A DNA stretch of 56,600 bases, taken from NCBI GenBank assembly GCA_013138865.1, contig WTBY01000075.1, forward strand, positions 1 to 56,600, read 5' to 3'. The position numbers and the translations under genes were made by a program. This DNA is from Helicobacteraceae bacterium (GTDB taxonomy: Bacteria; Campylobacterota; Campylobacteria; Campylobacterales; Sulfurimonadaceae). A model generated the notes under the pieces. The model saw only the letters and a list, made by a program, of their open reading frames with translations. It searched no databases and was not told where the DNA came from. Below, piece after piece: positions 44,732-53,492 of the stretch; the stretch's first letter is position 1, and each line of letters starts with the position of its first letter.

Positions 44732-45873
44732 TGAGCTTAGAACTTAAAAACCTTTACGATGACTTTCGAGATGCTGACACCATAAAAGCATATGCACAAA
44801 TAATAAAAAAAGATGCTCTAAAACTTCAAAAACCTATAAACATAATGGAAGTTTGTGGAGGTCATACACATACGATCATGAAGTATGGAATACCCCAACT
44901 TCTACCCAAAAACATAAACTTTGTACATGGTCCAGGCTGTCCTGTTTGTGTTATGCCAAAAGAGAGGATTGATCATGCCTTTGTGTTAAGTATGTTAGAT
45001 GATGTCATACTTGTAACTTTAGGCGATATGATCAAAGTACCAGGAAGCAAAGGTAGTTTACAAAATGCACGCTCACGTGGTGCAGATGTTCGTTTTGTTT
45101 ACTCTCCACTAGACACTCTAAAAATAGCAAAAGAGAACCCTGAGAAAAAAGTTATATTTTTTGCGATCGGCTTTGAAACTACAACACCTATGAGTGCCGC
45201 ACTGTTTGATAGTGTGATCAAGCAAGGTATTAAGAACATACTCTTTCATATAAACCATGTAACAGTCCCAGAAGCTATGAGACTACTAGTAAGTAGTCGT
45301 GACAATAAAATAGACGCTTTTTTAGGACCTGCTCATGTGAGTGTGATCTCAGGAGCTAAAATATACGAAGAGTTCCCAAGAGACTTCTCAAAACCAGTCG
45401 TAGTTTCAGGCTTTGAACCAGTTGATGTTATGCACTCTATAAGTATGATCGTCAAACAGTTTGTAGAAAATAGGTGCGATCTTGAAGTTGAATACAACAG
45501 ACTAGTTAGTTTTGATGGGAACCTAAAAGCACAAGAATTAGTTAAAAAGTATTTTGAGAAAGCAAGTGTCTTTAAATGGCGAGGCATAGGTAACATAGAG
45601 AACAGTGCACTAAAACTAAGAGATGAGTTTGACGAGTATAACGCGGAAGTGATCTATAAAGACATTCTACCAACCAAAGAGATTAACGATCACAAACTAT
45701 GTCTATGTGGTGATATTTTAAGAGGTGTTGCAACTCCTCCTGAGTGCACTATTTTTGGAACTTCATGTAAACCAAGCTCACCAGTTGGAAGCTGTATGGT
45801 AAGTAGTGAAGGAGCGTGTGCGGCTTATTATAAATATGGGAATATGTTAAAAAAGGAAAAACATGGATTATAG
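44731..45873 (+). CDS. hypD: hydrogenase maturation protein HypD
   Basis: HypD is the iron-sulfur scaffold on which the Fe(CN)2CO group is assembled with HypC and HypE. Signatures: MEVCGGHTHTIMKYG (about 39-53), HGPGCPVCVMP (about 66-76), GFETTTPM, and the C-terminal cluster Cys residues in CGDILRGVATPPEC and FGTSCKPSSPVGSCMVS. The length of 380 is normal. Its stop overlaps the following aldo/keto reductase start by 11 bases, so that gene is translated with it. Confidence 0.97.
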   Translation: MSLELKNLYDDFRDADTIKAYAQIIKKDALKLQKPINIMEVCGGHTHTIMKYGIPQLLPKNINFVHGPGCPVCVMPKERIDHAFVLSMLDDVILVTLGDMIKVPGSKGSLQNARSRGADVRFVYSPLDTLKIAKENPEKKVIFFAIGFETTTPMSAALFDSVIKQGIKNILFHINHVTVPEAMRLLVSSRDNKIDAFLGPAHVSVISGAKIYEEFPRDFSKPVVVSGFEPVDVMHSISMIVKQFVENRCDLEVEYNRLVSFDGNLKAQELVKKYFEKASVFKWRGIGNIENSALKLRDEFDEYNAEVIYKDILPTKEINDHKLCLCGDILRGVATPPECTIFGTSCKPSSPVGSCMVSSEGACAAYYKYGNMLKKEKHGL

Positions 45874-46882
45874 ATACATAGGGAAAACAGGTCTTAGAGT
45901 TACACCTATATGTTTAGGAACTATGAGCTTTGGAAGCTGGAGTGATGAGGCGGAAGCTTTTAAAATAATGGACAAAGCGTATGAGCGTGGTATAAACTTT
46001 TTTGACACAGCGGAGGTTTACCCCGTTCCACCAAAAGAGAGTTATGCAGGCGAGACTGAAGTTATAATAGGTAAATGGCTAAAGAGTAAACAAAGAGACT
46101 CTCTTATAATAGCCTCAAAAGTTGCAGGTGCCGCTAATGGTTGGTTTGTACCACCGATCAGACATGGTATGACAGCTATTGATAAGTTTCATATTAAACG
46201 TGCGATCGAGGGTAGTCTGAAAAGACTAGGAACAGACTACATAGACCTTTACCAAATGCATTGGCCAGATACGATCGTACCCATAGAGGAGTCGCTAAAA
46301 GCTTTCGATGAGTTAGTTCAAGAGGGAAAGATTCGTTACTTTGGAACTTCAAATGACACTGCTTATGGTCTAACAAAAGCAACTGAAACATCAAAACGCT
46401 TAGGTATAAGTAGGTTTGAGTCTATTCAAAATAACTTCTCATTAAATAATCCTCGTTTTTTAGATGAGTTGGCTCATATTTGTAAGCAAGAGAAGATCTC
46501 TTTACTACCATATTCTCCGATCGGTGGAGGTGTTTTAAGTGGTAAGTATAACGGTGCATTCTACCCTGAAATAGCTCGTTTTAGTGACTATTTAGCAAGT
46601 ATTAACCCACGTATAAAAGCACAAGCTACAAGGTTTGTAAATGAGAAGTCACTAAAAACTACTGCTGAATATATGAAACTAGCTTCAAAACTTGAAATAT
46701 CCCCAGTAACTTTAGCAGTCGCTTACTCAAAACAGTTTGACTTTGTAGCTTCTACGATCGTAGGAGCAAGAGAAGCGTCACAACTAGACGAATCATTTGC
46801 AGCACTAGATCTTGAGTTAAGTGAAGAGACTATGCAAGAGATCAAGAAGATACAAGAGATCACTATGTATCCGATGGGTTGA
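45863..46882 (+). CDS. aldo/keto reductase within the hyp operon
   Basis: This NADPH-dependent TIM-barrel oxidoreductase of 339 residues is similar in layout to Tas/YajO proteins. The catalytic tetrad can be placed: Asp and Tyr in FFDTAEVYP, Lys in IIASKVAG, and His in LYQMHWPD. The start lies 11 bases inside hypD, but no hydrogenase-maturation role is known for the family. It may be a passenger gene or serve redox balance. It carries several CGATCG words, so it is not a recent arrival by that criterion. It is followed by 350 bases of decayed DNA before hypE. Confidence 0.9.
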   Translation: MDYRYIGKTGLRVTPICLGTMSFGSWSDEAEAFKIMDKAYERGINFFDTAEVYPVPPKESYAGETEVIIGKWLKSKQRDSLIIASKVAGAANGWFVPPIRHGMTAIDKFHIKRAIEGSLKRLGTDYIDLYQMHWPDTIVPIEESLKAFDELVQEGKIRYFGTSNDTAYGLTKATETSKRLGISRFESIQNNFSLNNPRFLDELAHICKQEKISLLPYSPIGGGVLSGKYNGAFYPEIARFSDYLASINPRIKAQATRFVNEKSLKTTAEYMKLASKLEISPVTLAVAYSKQFDFVASTIVGAREASQLDESFAALDLELSEETMQEIKKIQEITMYPMG

Positions 46883-46998
46883 GTTGATACAAATTTACAC
46901 TGAAATTTTAAAAGATAGTATTAAGCAAGGACATAGTCGATTAGCTAATAGTTCATCTATATCAGATGAAAAACATACAGAATTGATTAAGTTTAAAT

Positions 46999-47202
46999 CT
47001 AATTATTTTTAATCTCATCTTTAAGTGCTTCAAATAGTACTTTATGAGTATAACGATTAAAAATATACTCTTTAGCATTTAGGAGTGTTCCAAACATAAC
47101 TTTCCAAAGTGTTGAAAAGTTTTCATCACTCCTAACACTACAAAGCTTAGTTTGAATTTGTTGTTCAAGCTCTGAAAGCTCTTTAGTTATACAATATTCT
47201 AG
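46999..47202 (-). pseudogene. gene remnant between the reductase and hypE
   Basis: The gap 46883-47233 has no intact gene. On the minus strand an open frame of 67 codons lacks any usual start codon and is bounded upstream by an in-frame TAG. It reads like real protein (TKELSELEQQIQTKL, FSTLWKVMFGTLLNAKEY, ending KDEIKNN). It is most simply the 3' end of a gene whose front is lost. On the plus strand 46883-47012 continues a short open frame (ILKDSIKQGHSRLANSSS) that might be another fragment. Confidence 0.45.
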
Positions 47203-47233
47203 CTATAATATATTTACAATTGAAAGGTCAGTT

Positions 47234-48226
47234 TTGAGTAAAACTATAACACTAGCAGATGGTAATGGTGGAGAAGAGAACAACAACCTTATAAGTGAGG
47301 TATTTTACAAAGCTTTTGCTAATGACATTTTAGAAAAGAGCGAAGATGCTGCGATCATAGAAGATGGTCGACTAGCTTTTAGTACAGATAGTTTTACTGT
47401 GTCTCCTCTTTTTTTTGCAGGAGCTGACATAGGTAAACTTGCAGTTTGTGGAACTTGTAATGACTTAGCTATGATGGGTGCCAAGCCAAAGTACTTAACT
47501 TGTAGTGTAATCATTGAAGAGGGTTTTGAGCGTGAAAAGCTTGAACGCATAGTTAAAAGTATGGCTAAAGAGTTAAAAGTTAATGGTGCGATCGTAGTTA
47601 GTGGCGACACAAAAGTTATGCCAAAAGGTACAATTGATCAGATCATAATAAACACAACAGGTATAGGGCATATCACACAAGAAGGTATTAGCTCAAACAA
47701 CATAAGCATGGATGACGTTATATTGCTTAATCGCGATATTGGTACTCATGGAGCTACTATATTTTCTGCTAGAGAGGGTATTGAGCTTGAGAGTAACCTT
47801 CAAAGTGATTGTGCTTCACTCTACCCTATTGTTAAAGCGTTGATCCACTCTGGAATTAAGATTACAGCACTGCGTGACGCAACAAGAGGTGGAGTGGCTG
47901 CTGTACTTAATGAGTGGTCAAAACAGTCAAATGTTTGTATAGAAATTCAAGAGAAGTTAATTCCTGTGAGCGATGAAGTAAATGGAATTTGTGAAATTTT
48001 AGGTTTTGAAGCAACAGCCCTTGCTAATGAGGGAACTTTTGTATTAGCTATAAACAAAGAGTATGAAACAAAAGCACTAAAGATTTTAAAAACTTTTAAC
48101 ACAAATGCGACAACCATAGGAAGCGTAACTTCAACACACTTACAAAAAGTTATTTTAAATAGCGCTTGGGGAACTCAAAGGTTTTTAGAGACTCCTAATG
48201 GCGAACTTCTCCCACGTATATGTTAA
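47234..48226 (+). CDS. hypE: hydrogenase maturation protein HypE
   Basis: HypE converts its C-terminal Cys thiocarbamate to thiocyanate using ATP, providing the cyanide ligands. It starts at TTG behind GAAAGG (47221-47226) and opens ITLADGNGGEENNNLI as the family does. The PurM-like core includes VCGTCNDLAMMGAKPKYL and TALRDATRGGVAAVLNEW. The chain ends PRIC, with the required terminal Cys. The length of 330 is standard. It is separated from hypD by a reductase and decayed sequence, unlike the compact order seen in many genomes. Confidence 0.96.
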   Translation: MSKTITLADGNGGEENNNLISEVFYKAFANDILEKSEDAAIIEDGRLAFSTDSFTVSPLFFAGADIGKLAVCGTCNDLAMMGAKPKYLTCSVIIEEGFEREKLERIVKSMAKELKVNGAIVVSGDTKVMPKGTIDQIIINTTGIGHITQEGISSNNISMDDVILLNRDIGTHGATIFSAREGIELESNLQSDCASLYPIVKALIHSGIKITALRDATRGGVAAVLNEWSKQSNVCIEIQEKLIPVSDEVNGICEILGFEATALANEGTFVLAINKEYETKALKILKTFNTNATTIGSVTSTHLQKVILNSAWGTQRFLETPNGELLPRIC

Positions 48227-48235
48227 AGAGTTAAT

Positions 48236-48577
48236 ATGCACGAATATAGTATAGTTCAAGCTCTAATAACTAGTTGTGAAGAGAATGCTACGGCAAATAA
48301 CGCACAAAAAGTAACTAAAGTTTTTATAAAAGTAGGTGTAATGAGTGGTGTTGAGCCTGAGCTATTAAAAACTGCTTTTGATACTTTTAAATATGATACT
48401 GTTTGTGAAGAGGCTGAGCTTAACATAAATGTTCAAGCTGTTGTTATTTTATGTAACAGTTGTGAAAAAGAGTCTACACTAAAGAAAAATGAGTACTGTT
48501 GTTCATTCTGTCAAAGTATAGATATAAAAATACTTGATGGTGAAGAGATGTATCTGATGAGCTTGGAGTTAGAGTAA
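48236..48577 (+). CDS. hypA: hydrogenase nickel incorporation protein HypA
   Basis: HypA passes nickel to the hydrogenase large subunit with HypB. The N-terminal nickel site MHEYS is intact, and the zinc site has two Cys pairs (CNSC near residue 75 and CSFC near residue 92). The length of 113 is normal. It follows hypE by nine bases and closes the hyp operon. No hydrogenase structural genes are in the window, so those must be elsewhere. Confidence 0.96.
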   Translation: MHEYSIVQALITSCEENATANNAQKVTKVFIKVGVMSGVEPELLKTAFDTFKYDTVCEEAELNINVQAVVILCNSCEKESTLKKNEYCCSFCQSIDIKILDGEEMYLMSLELE

Positions 48578-48679
48578 GTTTTTATAGCCATAAATTACTT
48601 ATTTAAGGTATGTTAATATGATTTTTTTATTAAATTTAGCTAAAATATACATTATTATTAAAAGTGGATAAATTCTAAA

Positions 48680-51361
48680 ATGAATGAAGCAGAAACAAGA
48701 ACAAATTTAATTGATGATGAGCTTATTAAGTGTGGATGGAATATTAAAGATATTGCGAAAGTAGTAGAAGAATATGAAATTGAACTTGGTGATAATTTAC
48801 CAGCATTTTTTGATAGAACAAAAAGATATGTTGATTATGTATTATTAAATAAAATTGGAAAAATTATTGCTATTGTTGAAGCTAAAAGAGAAAATAAAGC
48901 CGTTGGTTCTGCTAAAACACAAGCTGAATACTATGTTAGAAGAATTAAGAATATTCAAGGCTTCGCACCATTTGTTTATATCACTAATGGACTTGAAATT
49001 GAGTTTTGGGACAGTGAAAATTATCCTATTAGAAAAGTTTTATCATATCACTCTCTTGATGATTTAGAAACTTACAGAAAACGAAATGATAACAATATAA
49101 AGCTATCTTCTGAACTACTTAATAAAGATATAGCAGGAAGATACTACCAAATAAATGCTATTACTAAATCACTTGAAACACTTACAGATAAACACAGAAG
49201 TATTTTATGGGTTATGGCTACTGGAACGGGAAAAACAAGAACAATTATATCTCTTGTAGATATATTACTTCGCCAAGGCTTCATTAAAAGAGTTTTATTT
49301 CTTGCTGATAGAAGAGAATTAGCCCGTCAAGCTATGGACAACTTCAAAGAGCATTTACCAAATCAATCACGAGAGCGAATTGAAACGGGAAGTTTTGAGA
49401 AAGATAAAAGGCTTTATGTTTCCACTTATCAAACTATGATGAGCCTACTCAAAAAAACTAATATATCCCAGGGCTTTTTTGATTTAATTATCGCAGATGA
49501 AAGTCATAGAAGTATTTATCACTATTACGGACAACTGTTCTTAAAGTTTGATGCTATCAAGTTGGGTTTAACAGCAACACCAGTTGATTTTATAGATAGA
49601 GATACATTTCAGTTTTTTTCAACTGATAAAGGCAATCCTACCTTTGCTTATACATATGAAGAAGCTATAGAAGATGAGTTTTTATCACCTTATGAAGTTG
49701 TAAATGTTAAGACAACCTTTCTAAGCGATGGAATAAGATTTAATCTACTTCCAAAAGATGAACAAGAGAAGCTTTTGGTAGATGGATATAGTGGAGAAGA
49801 GATAGATTTCGAGGGTAGTAGTGTTGAAAAGATTGTTAAAAATGATGATACTAACAGACTTATTTTAACTACGCTCATTGAAGATGGATACAAAAATCCA
49901 AAAACTAATCTACCTGCAAAAACTATTATATTTGCTATAAACAAACCTCATGCTTATAGACTTGCTAAGCTGTTTGATGAGCTATATCCTCACTACAACT
50001 CCCAAGTAGCTAAAGTGATAGTTTCTGAGTTAAACAATACTGATGAACTTATGAAACAATTTCGAGATGAAGAAAGTGGGTTTAACATAGCCATATCTGT
50101 TGGTATGCTTGATACCGGTATAGATGTTCCCTCTATTATGAATCTTGTTTTTGCAAAACCAGTTTACTCTAAATCTAAATTTTGGCAAATGATAGGACGA
50201 GGAACAAGACTTTATGATGGGGATTTCAAGAAAGAGAAATTTGTTATCTTTGACTTTTGGGGTAACTTTGAGTATTTTAACCAAACACCAAGTGGAAAAG
50301 TTCCAACTGAGCAGAAGAGTTTACACAGAGAGATTTTTGAGCAAAACATAGAGCTACTAAAAAGTTTAAATGCAGATGATGCTAAAACTATAAAAACAGA
50401 GATACGTAAGCATATAGAGAGTATCCCAAAAGATGATTACTATATAAAACAGCATGCAAAAGAGTTGCATCCTTTTATAGAAGATTTAGAAAACAACTTA
50501 TCTAAGCTCTCTACAATCTCTAAACTTTTTGACAGAATCACAGTACAAAACTATAGTGAGTTAAGATTTAGATTACAAACTAAAAAGCTTCAAACTTACA
50601 AGGTGATTCAAGATGATGATAAGCTACAAAAAAGTATAGAGAAAGTTGTGACTGATGTTCTTAAACTTCAAAAAAACATTACAGTAGTTAAAAATCAAGA
50701 GAAGATTATAGAAGAGTCAGAGAATGGTCTTTTTTGGTTAGAACTTGATTTTGCAGAGTTAAACGCAACTACAAATATCTTAGCACCACTGATGATATAT
50801 AAGTCAAAAGCTGAGGAGACAAAAGTGTATCACTTTGATCTCAAAGATGCCATCAAAAGTAAAACCAAGATAAGCATCAATCATCTTAGCGTTGATTTGA
50901 AAGTTTATGATGAGCATATTTTGCTGGTTATACAAAGACTCATAAATGAAAGTCCTACCTTACAACAGTTGTTTGTGGGTGGAGAACTTAAAGACAGAGA
51001 AATAGAGATCCTAAAAAATGAACTTCTAAAAGAAAATATAGAAGTAGAAAAATTAAGTGAGATGTTTGAGTGTAAATCAAATGATATAGTTGATATATTC
51101 AAAGCTATCATTAGTAAAAAAGAGTATAAACTCCCATACCTTTTAGATACTTTTTTAGAGACGCATAAACTAAGTTCAAATCAGATAAACTTCATAAAAG
51201 CTATAAAGCATTATGTCCAAGAGAAGCACGATATACAAAGAACAGATTTAGTAAAAAATCCATTTACAAAGTTTCATAAAATGGGAATACAAGGAATGTT
51301 CAAAGGCTCACTTATGACTGAGCTTGTAGAGATAATAGATGACAAAGTGGAAGAAGCTTAA
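48680..51361 (+). CDS. hsdR: type I restriction enzyme R subunit
   Basis: HsdR is the DNA-translocating, cutting subunit of a type I restriction system. The N-terminal nuclease domain (about 1-150) has the Asp in YVDYVLL and the ExK in IVEAKRE. The SF2 motor carries Walker A ATGTGKTRTI (about 179), DESHRSI (about 274), and the C-terminal motor residues GMLDTGIDVP and MIGRGTRLYDG. The C-terminal domain resembles EcoEI_R_C. The length of 893 is full. It starts the locus after a 102-base AT-rich gap from hypA and abuts hsdS. No CGATCG occurs in it. Confidence 0.94.
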   Translation: MNEAETRTNLIDDELIKCGWNIKDIAKVVEEYEIELGDNLPAFFDRTKRYVDYVLLNKIGKIIAIVEAKRENKAVGSAKTQAEYYVRRIKNIQGFAPFVYITNGLEIEFWDSENYPIRKVLSYHSLDDLETYRKRNDNNIKLSSELLNKDIAGRYYQINAITKSLETLTDKHRSILWVMATGTGKTRTIISLVDILLRQGFIKRVLFLADRRELARQAMDNFKEHLPNQSRERIETGSFEKDKRLYVSTYQTMMSLLKKTNISQGFFDLIIADESHRSIYHYYGQLFLKFDAIKLGLTATPVDFIDRDTFQFFSTDKGNPTFAYTYEEAIEDEFLSPYEVVNVKTTFLSDGIRFNLLPKDEQEKLLVDGYSGEEIDFEGSSVEKIVKNDDTNRLILTTLIEDGYKNPKTNLPAKTIIFAINKPHAYRLAKLFDELYPHYNSQVAKVIVSELNNTDELMKQFRDEESGFNIAISVGMLDTGIDVPSIMNLVFAKPVYSKSKFWQMIGRGTRLYDGDFKKEKFVIFDFWGNFEYFNQTPSGKVPTEQKSLHREIFEQNIELLKSLNADDAKTIKTEIRKHIESIPKDDYYIKQHAKELHPFIEDLENNLSKLSTISKLFDRITVQNYSELRFRLQTKKLQTYKVIQDDDKLQKSIEKVVTDVLKLQKNITVVKNQEKIIEESENGLFWLELDFAELNATTNILAPLMIYKSKAEETKVYHFDLKDAIKSKTKISINHLSVDLKVYDEHILLVIQRLINESPTLQQLFVGGELKDREIEILKNELLKENIEVEKLSEMFECKSNDIVDIFKAIISKKEYKLPYLLDTFLETHKLSSNQINFIKAIKHYVQEKHDIQRTDLVKNPFTKFHKMGIQGMFKGSLMTELVEIIDDKVEEA

Positions 51362-52512
51362 TGATAGAAAATATTCCTGATGGGTGGAAAATATTACCAT
51401 TAAAAAAACTTTTAAATATTCAGAGTGGTTTTGCTTTTGATTCTAAGAAATTTTCTAAGGATAAAGGAAAACAACTTATTAGAATTAGAGATTTAAAAAA
51501 TGCTTACACAACAGATGTATTATTTAATGGAGATTATAATAATAACTATCTTGTAAAGTCAGGTAATTATTTAATTGGAATGGACGGTGACTTTATTTGT
51601 TATCAATGGAAAGGTATAGATTCATTATTAAATCAGCGAGTTTGTAGGCTACAAGATTTTGATAGCTCAATTGATAAAAAATTCATTTACTACGGAATAA
51701 ACAAAAAATTAAAGAAGATACACGATGTAACACCTTTTGTTACGGTAAAACATTTATCTATAAAAAAAATAAACGATATTGAGTTTTTAATCCCACCACT
51801 TCCACAACAAGAAAAGATAGTAAAAGTTCTTGATATTAGCTCACAGTTGATAGAGAAACAAAAAGAGCTTATAGTAGAATATGACTTATTCTTAAAATCA
51901 AAGTTTATAGAGATGTTTGGCGACCCTATTAAGAATCCTATGGAGTGGGAAGTTGTTAAGTTAGGGAAATATGGAACATTAGCAAGAGGAAAATCAGCCC
52001 ATCGCCCAAGAAATGCCCCTTTTCTATATGGAGGGAAATATCCATTTATTCAAACGGGTGATATTACAAAGGGCAATAGTATTTATCTTAAACACTATAA
52101 ACAAACATATTCAGAAGATGGTATTAAACAGAGTAGAGTATTTCTAAAAGACACTATCGCAATTACAATCGCTGCGAATATTGGCGACACTAAAATATTA
52201 AGTTTTGATTGCTACTTCCCTGATAGTGTAGTAGGGTTCAATGTTGAAAATCCTTTATTTGTCTCTTCACTATTTAGTTATTACAAAATTCAATTAGAGC
52301 AACGAGCTACAAAAACAGCACAAAAAAATATTAATTTACAAATACTAAATAATCTTGATGTTTTATATCTACCAACAGACCTACAAAATAAATTCGCTAA
52401 AATAGTAGAAAAAATAGAAACCATCAAAACGAAAGAAAGTAAAAAATTAGAACATTTAGAAACACTTCATAAAAGCCTTATGGATAAAGCATTTAAGGGT
52501 GAAATAATATGA
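51361..52512 (+). CDS. hsdS: type I restriction specificity subunit S
   Basis: HsdS chooses the DNA target of the type I complex. It shows the two-part layout: first target domain (about 1-140, opening IPDGWKILPLKKLL), central conserved helix (about 140-185, LPPLPQQEKIVKVL), second target domain (about 190-345, opening MEWEVVKLGKYG), and C-terminal helix (about 350-383). Because target domains are exchanged between strains, its sequence will be variable. It overlaps hsdR by one base and rhuM by four bases. The recognised sequence cannot be read off. Confidence 0.92.
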   Translation: MIENIPDGWKILPLKKLLNIQSGFAFDSKKFSKDKGKQLIRIRDLKNAYTTDVLFNGDYNNNYLVKSGNYLIGMDGDFICYQWKGIDSLLNQRVCRLQDFDSSIDKKFIYYGINKKLKKIHDVTPFVTVKHLSIKKINDIEFLIPPLPQQEKIVKVLDISSQLIEKQKELIVEYDLFLKSKFIEMFGDPIKNPMEWEVVKLGKYGTLARGKSAHRPRNAPFLYGGKYPFIQTGDITKGNSIYLKHYKQTYSEDGIKQSRVFLKDTIAITIAANIGDTKILSFDCYFPDSVVGFNVENPLFVSSLFSYYKIQLEQRATKTAQKNINLQILNNLDVLYLPTDLQNKFAKIVEKIETIKTKESKKLEHLETLHKSLMDKAFKGEII

Positions 52513-53492
52513 ATGAAACAAGTATGTTGATATACCAAAGTGAAGATGGAAAAACAAAGATTCAAACAAGACTTCAAGATGAAACTCTTTGGCTTACGCA
52601 ACAAAACATGTCTGAACTTTTCCAAATAGATGTAAGTGGCATAACAAAACATATATCTAATATTTTTAAAGAGAATGAACTCGAAGAAAAAAGCAATGTG
52701 CAAAATATGCACATTGCAAATTCTGATAAACCTGTAAAGTTTTATAATTTAGAAGTCATTATCTCTGTTGGGTATAGAGTCCGTTCAAACCAAGGCACAA
52801 AGTTCCGTCAATGGGCTACTGCAAGACTTAAAGAGTACATAGTAAAAGGTTTTACTATGAACGATGAGATGCTCAAAGAGGTCGGTGGTGGAACTTACTT
52901 TGATGAACTACTTGCTCGTATTCGAGATATTCGTTCTTCTGAAAAGGTATTTTATAGAAAAGTTTTAGATATTTATGAGACAAGTGTTGACTATGATGCT
53001 TCTTCTCAAACTGCGATGACTTTCTTTAAAACTATTCAAAACAAACTACACTTTGCAGCTCACGGACACACAGCCGCAGAGATAATCTTTAAAAGAGCAG
53101 ACTCAACAACCTTGAATATGGGTCTCACAACTTTTAAAGGCGAGACACCAAATAAAAAAGAGATACAAATAGCCAAAAATTATCTGAGTGAAGATGAAGT
53201 AAATATCTTAAACAGAATAGTTACCGCATATCTCGAAATAGCAGAACTTCAAGCACTTGATAAGAGACCAATGTATATGAAAGACTGGATACAAGAGATG
53301 GATAACTTCTTAAAAATGACTAGAAAAGATGTCCTAACTCATAAAGGCATTAGAAGTCATACTCAGGCAATAAACAGAGCTAAACAAGAGTATGAGATAT
53401 ACAAACAAAACCATAAAAATGAGCTTACTAAAGTAGAAAGAGATTATGTTGCTTTTCTCGAAACAACGCACAAAGAGTTAAAAGGAAAATAG
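52509..53492 (+). CDS. RhuM-family protein in the type I locus
   Basis: This 327-residue protein is of the RhuM family (first named as a Salmonella pathogenicity-island gene), which often lies inside type I restriction loci. Family features are the N-terminal winged-helix-like LWLTQQNMSELFQIDVSGITKHI region in pieces (LWLTQQNMSELF, VSGITKHI), ISVGYRVRSNQGTKFRQWA (in pieces ISVGYRVRS and FRQWA), and a long helical C-terminus. The biochemical role is not established. It overlaps hsdS by four bases and abuts hsdM, so it is produced with the complex. Confidence 0.88.
   Translation: MNETSMLIYQSEDGKTKIQTRLQDETLWLTQQNMSELFQIDVSGITKHISNIFKENELEEKSNVQNMHIANSDKPVKFYNLEVIISVGYRVRSNQGTKFRQWATARLKEYIVKGFTMNDEMLKEVGGGTYFDELLARIRDIRSSEKVFYRKVLDIYETSVDYDASSQTAMTFFKTIQNKLHFAAHGHTAAEIIFKRADSTTLNMGLTTFKGETPNKKEIQIAKNYLSEDEVNILNRIVTAYLEIAELQALDKRPMYMKDWIQEMDNFLKMTRKDVLTHKGIRSHTQAINRAKQEYEIYKQNHKNELTKVERDYVAFLETTHKELKGK
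52693..52717. repeat. perfect inverted repeat inside rhuM
   Basis: GCAATGTGCA and TGCACATTGC form a perfect 10-bp stem around a five-base AAATA loop, within codons for NVQNMHIAN. It may act as an RNA hairpin or as a protein-binding palindrome in the coding region. Confidence 0.6.

Noticed and set aside
46821-47012. A 63-residue plus-strand gene after the reductase
   Set aside because: Its first third is the out-of-frame end of the reductase gene and it has no ribosome binding site. At most the rest is a gene fragment.
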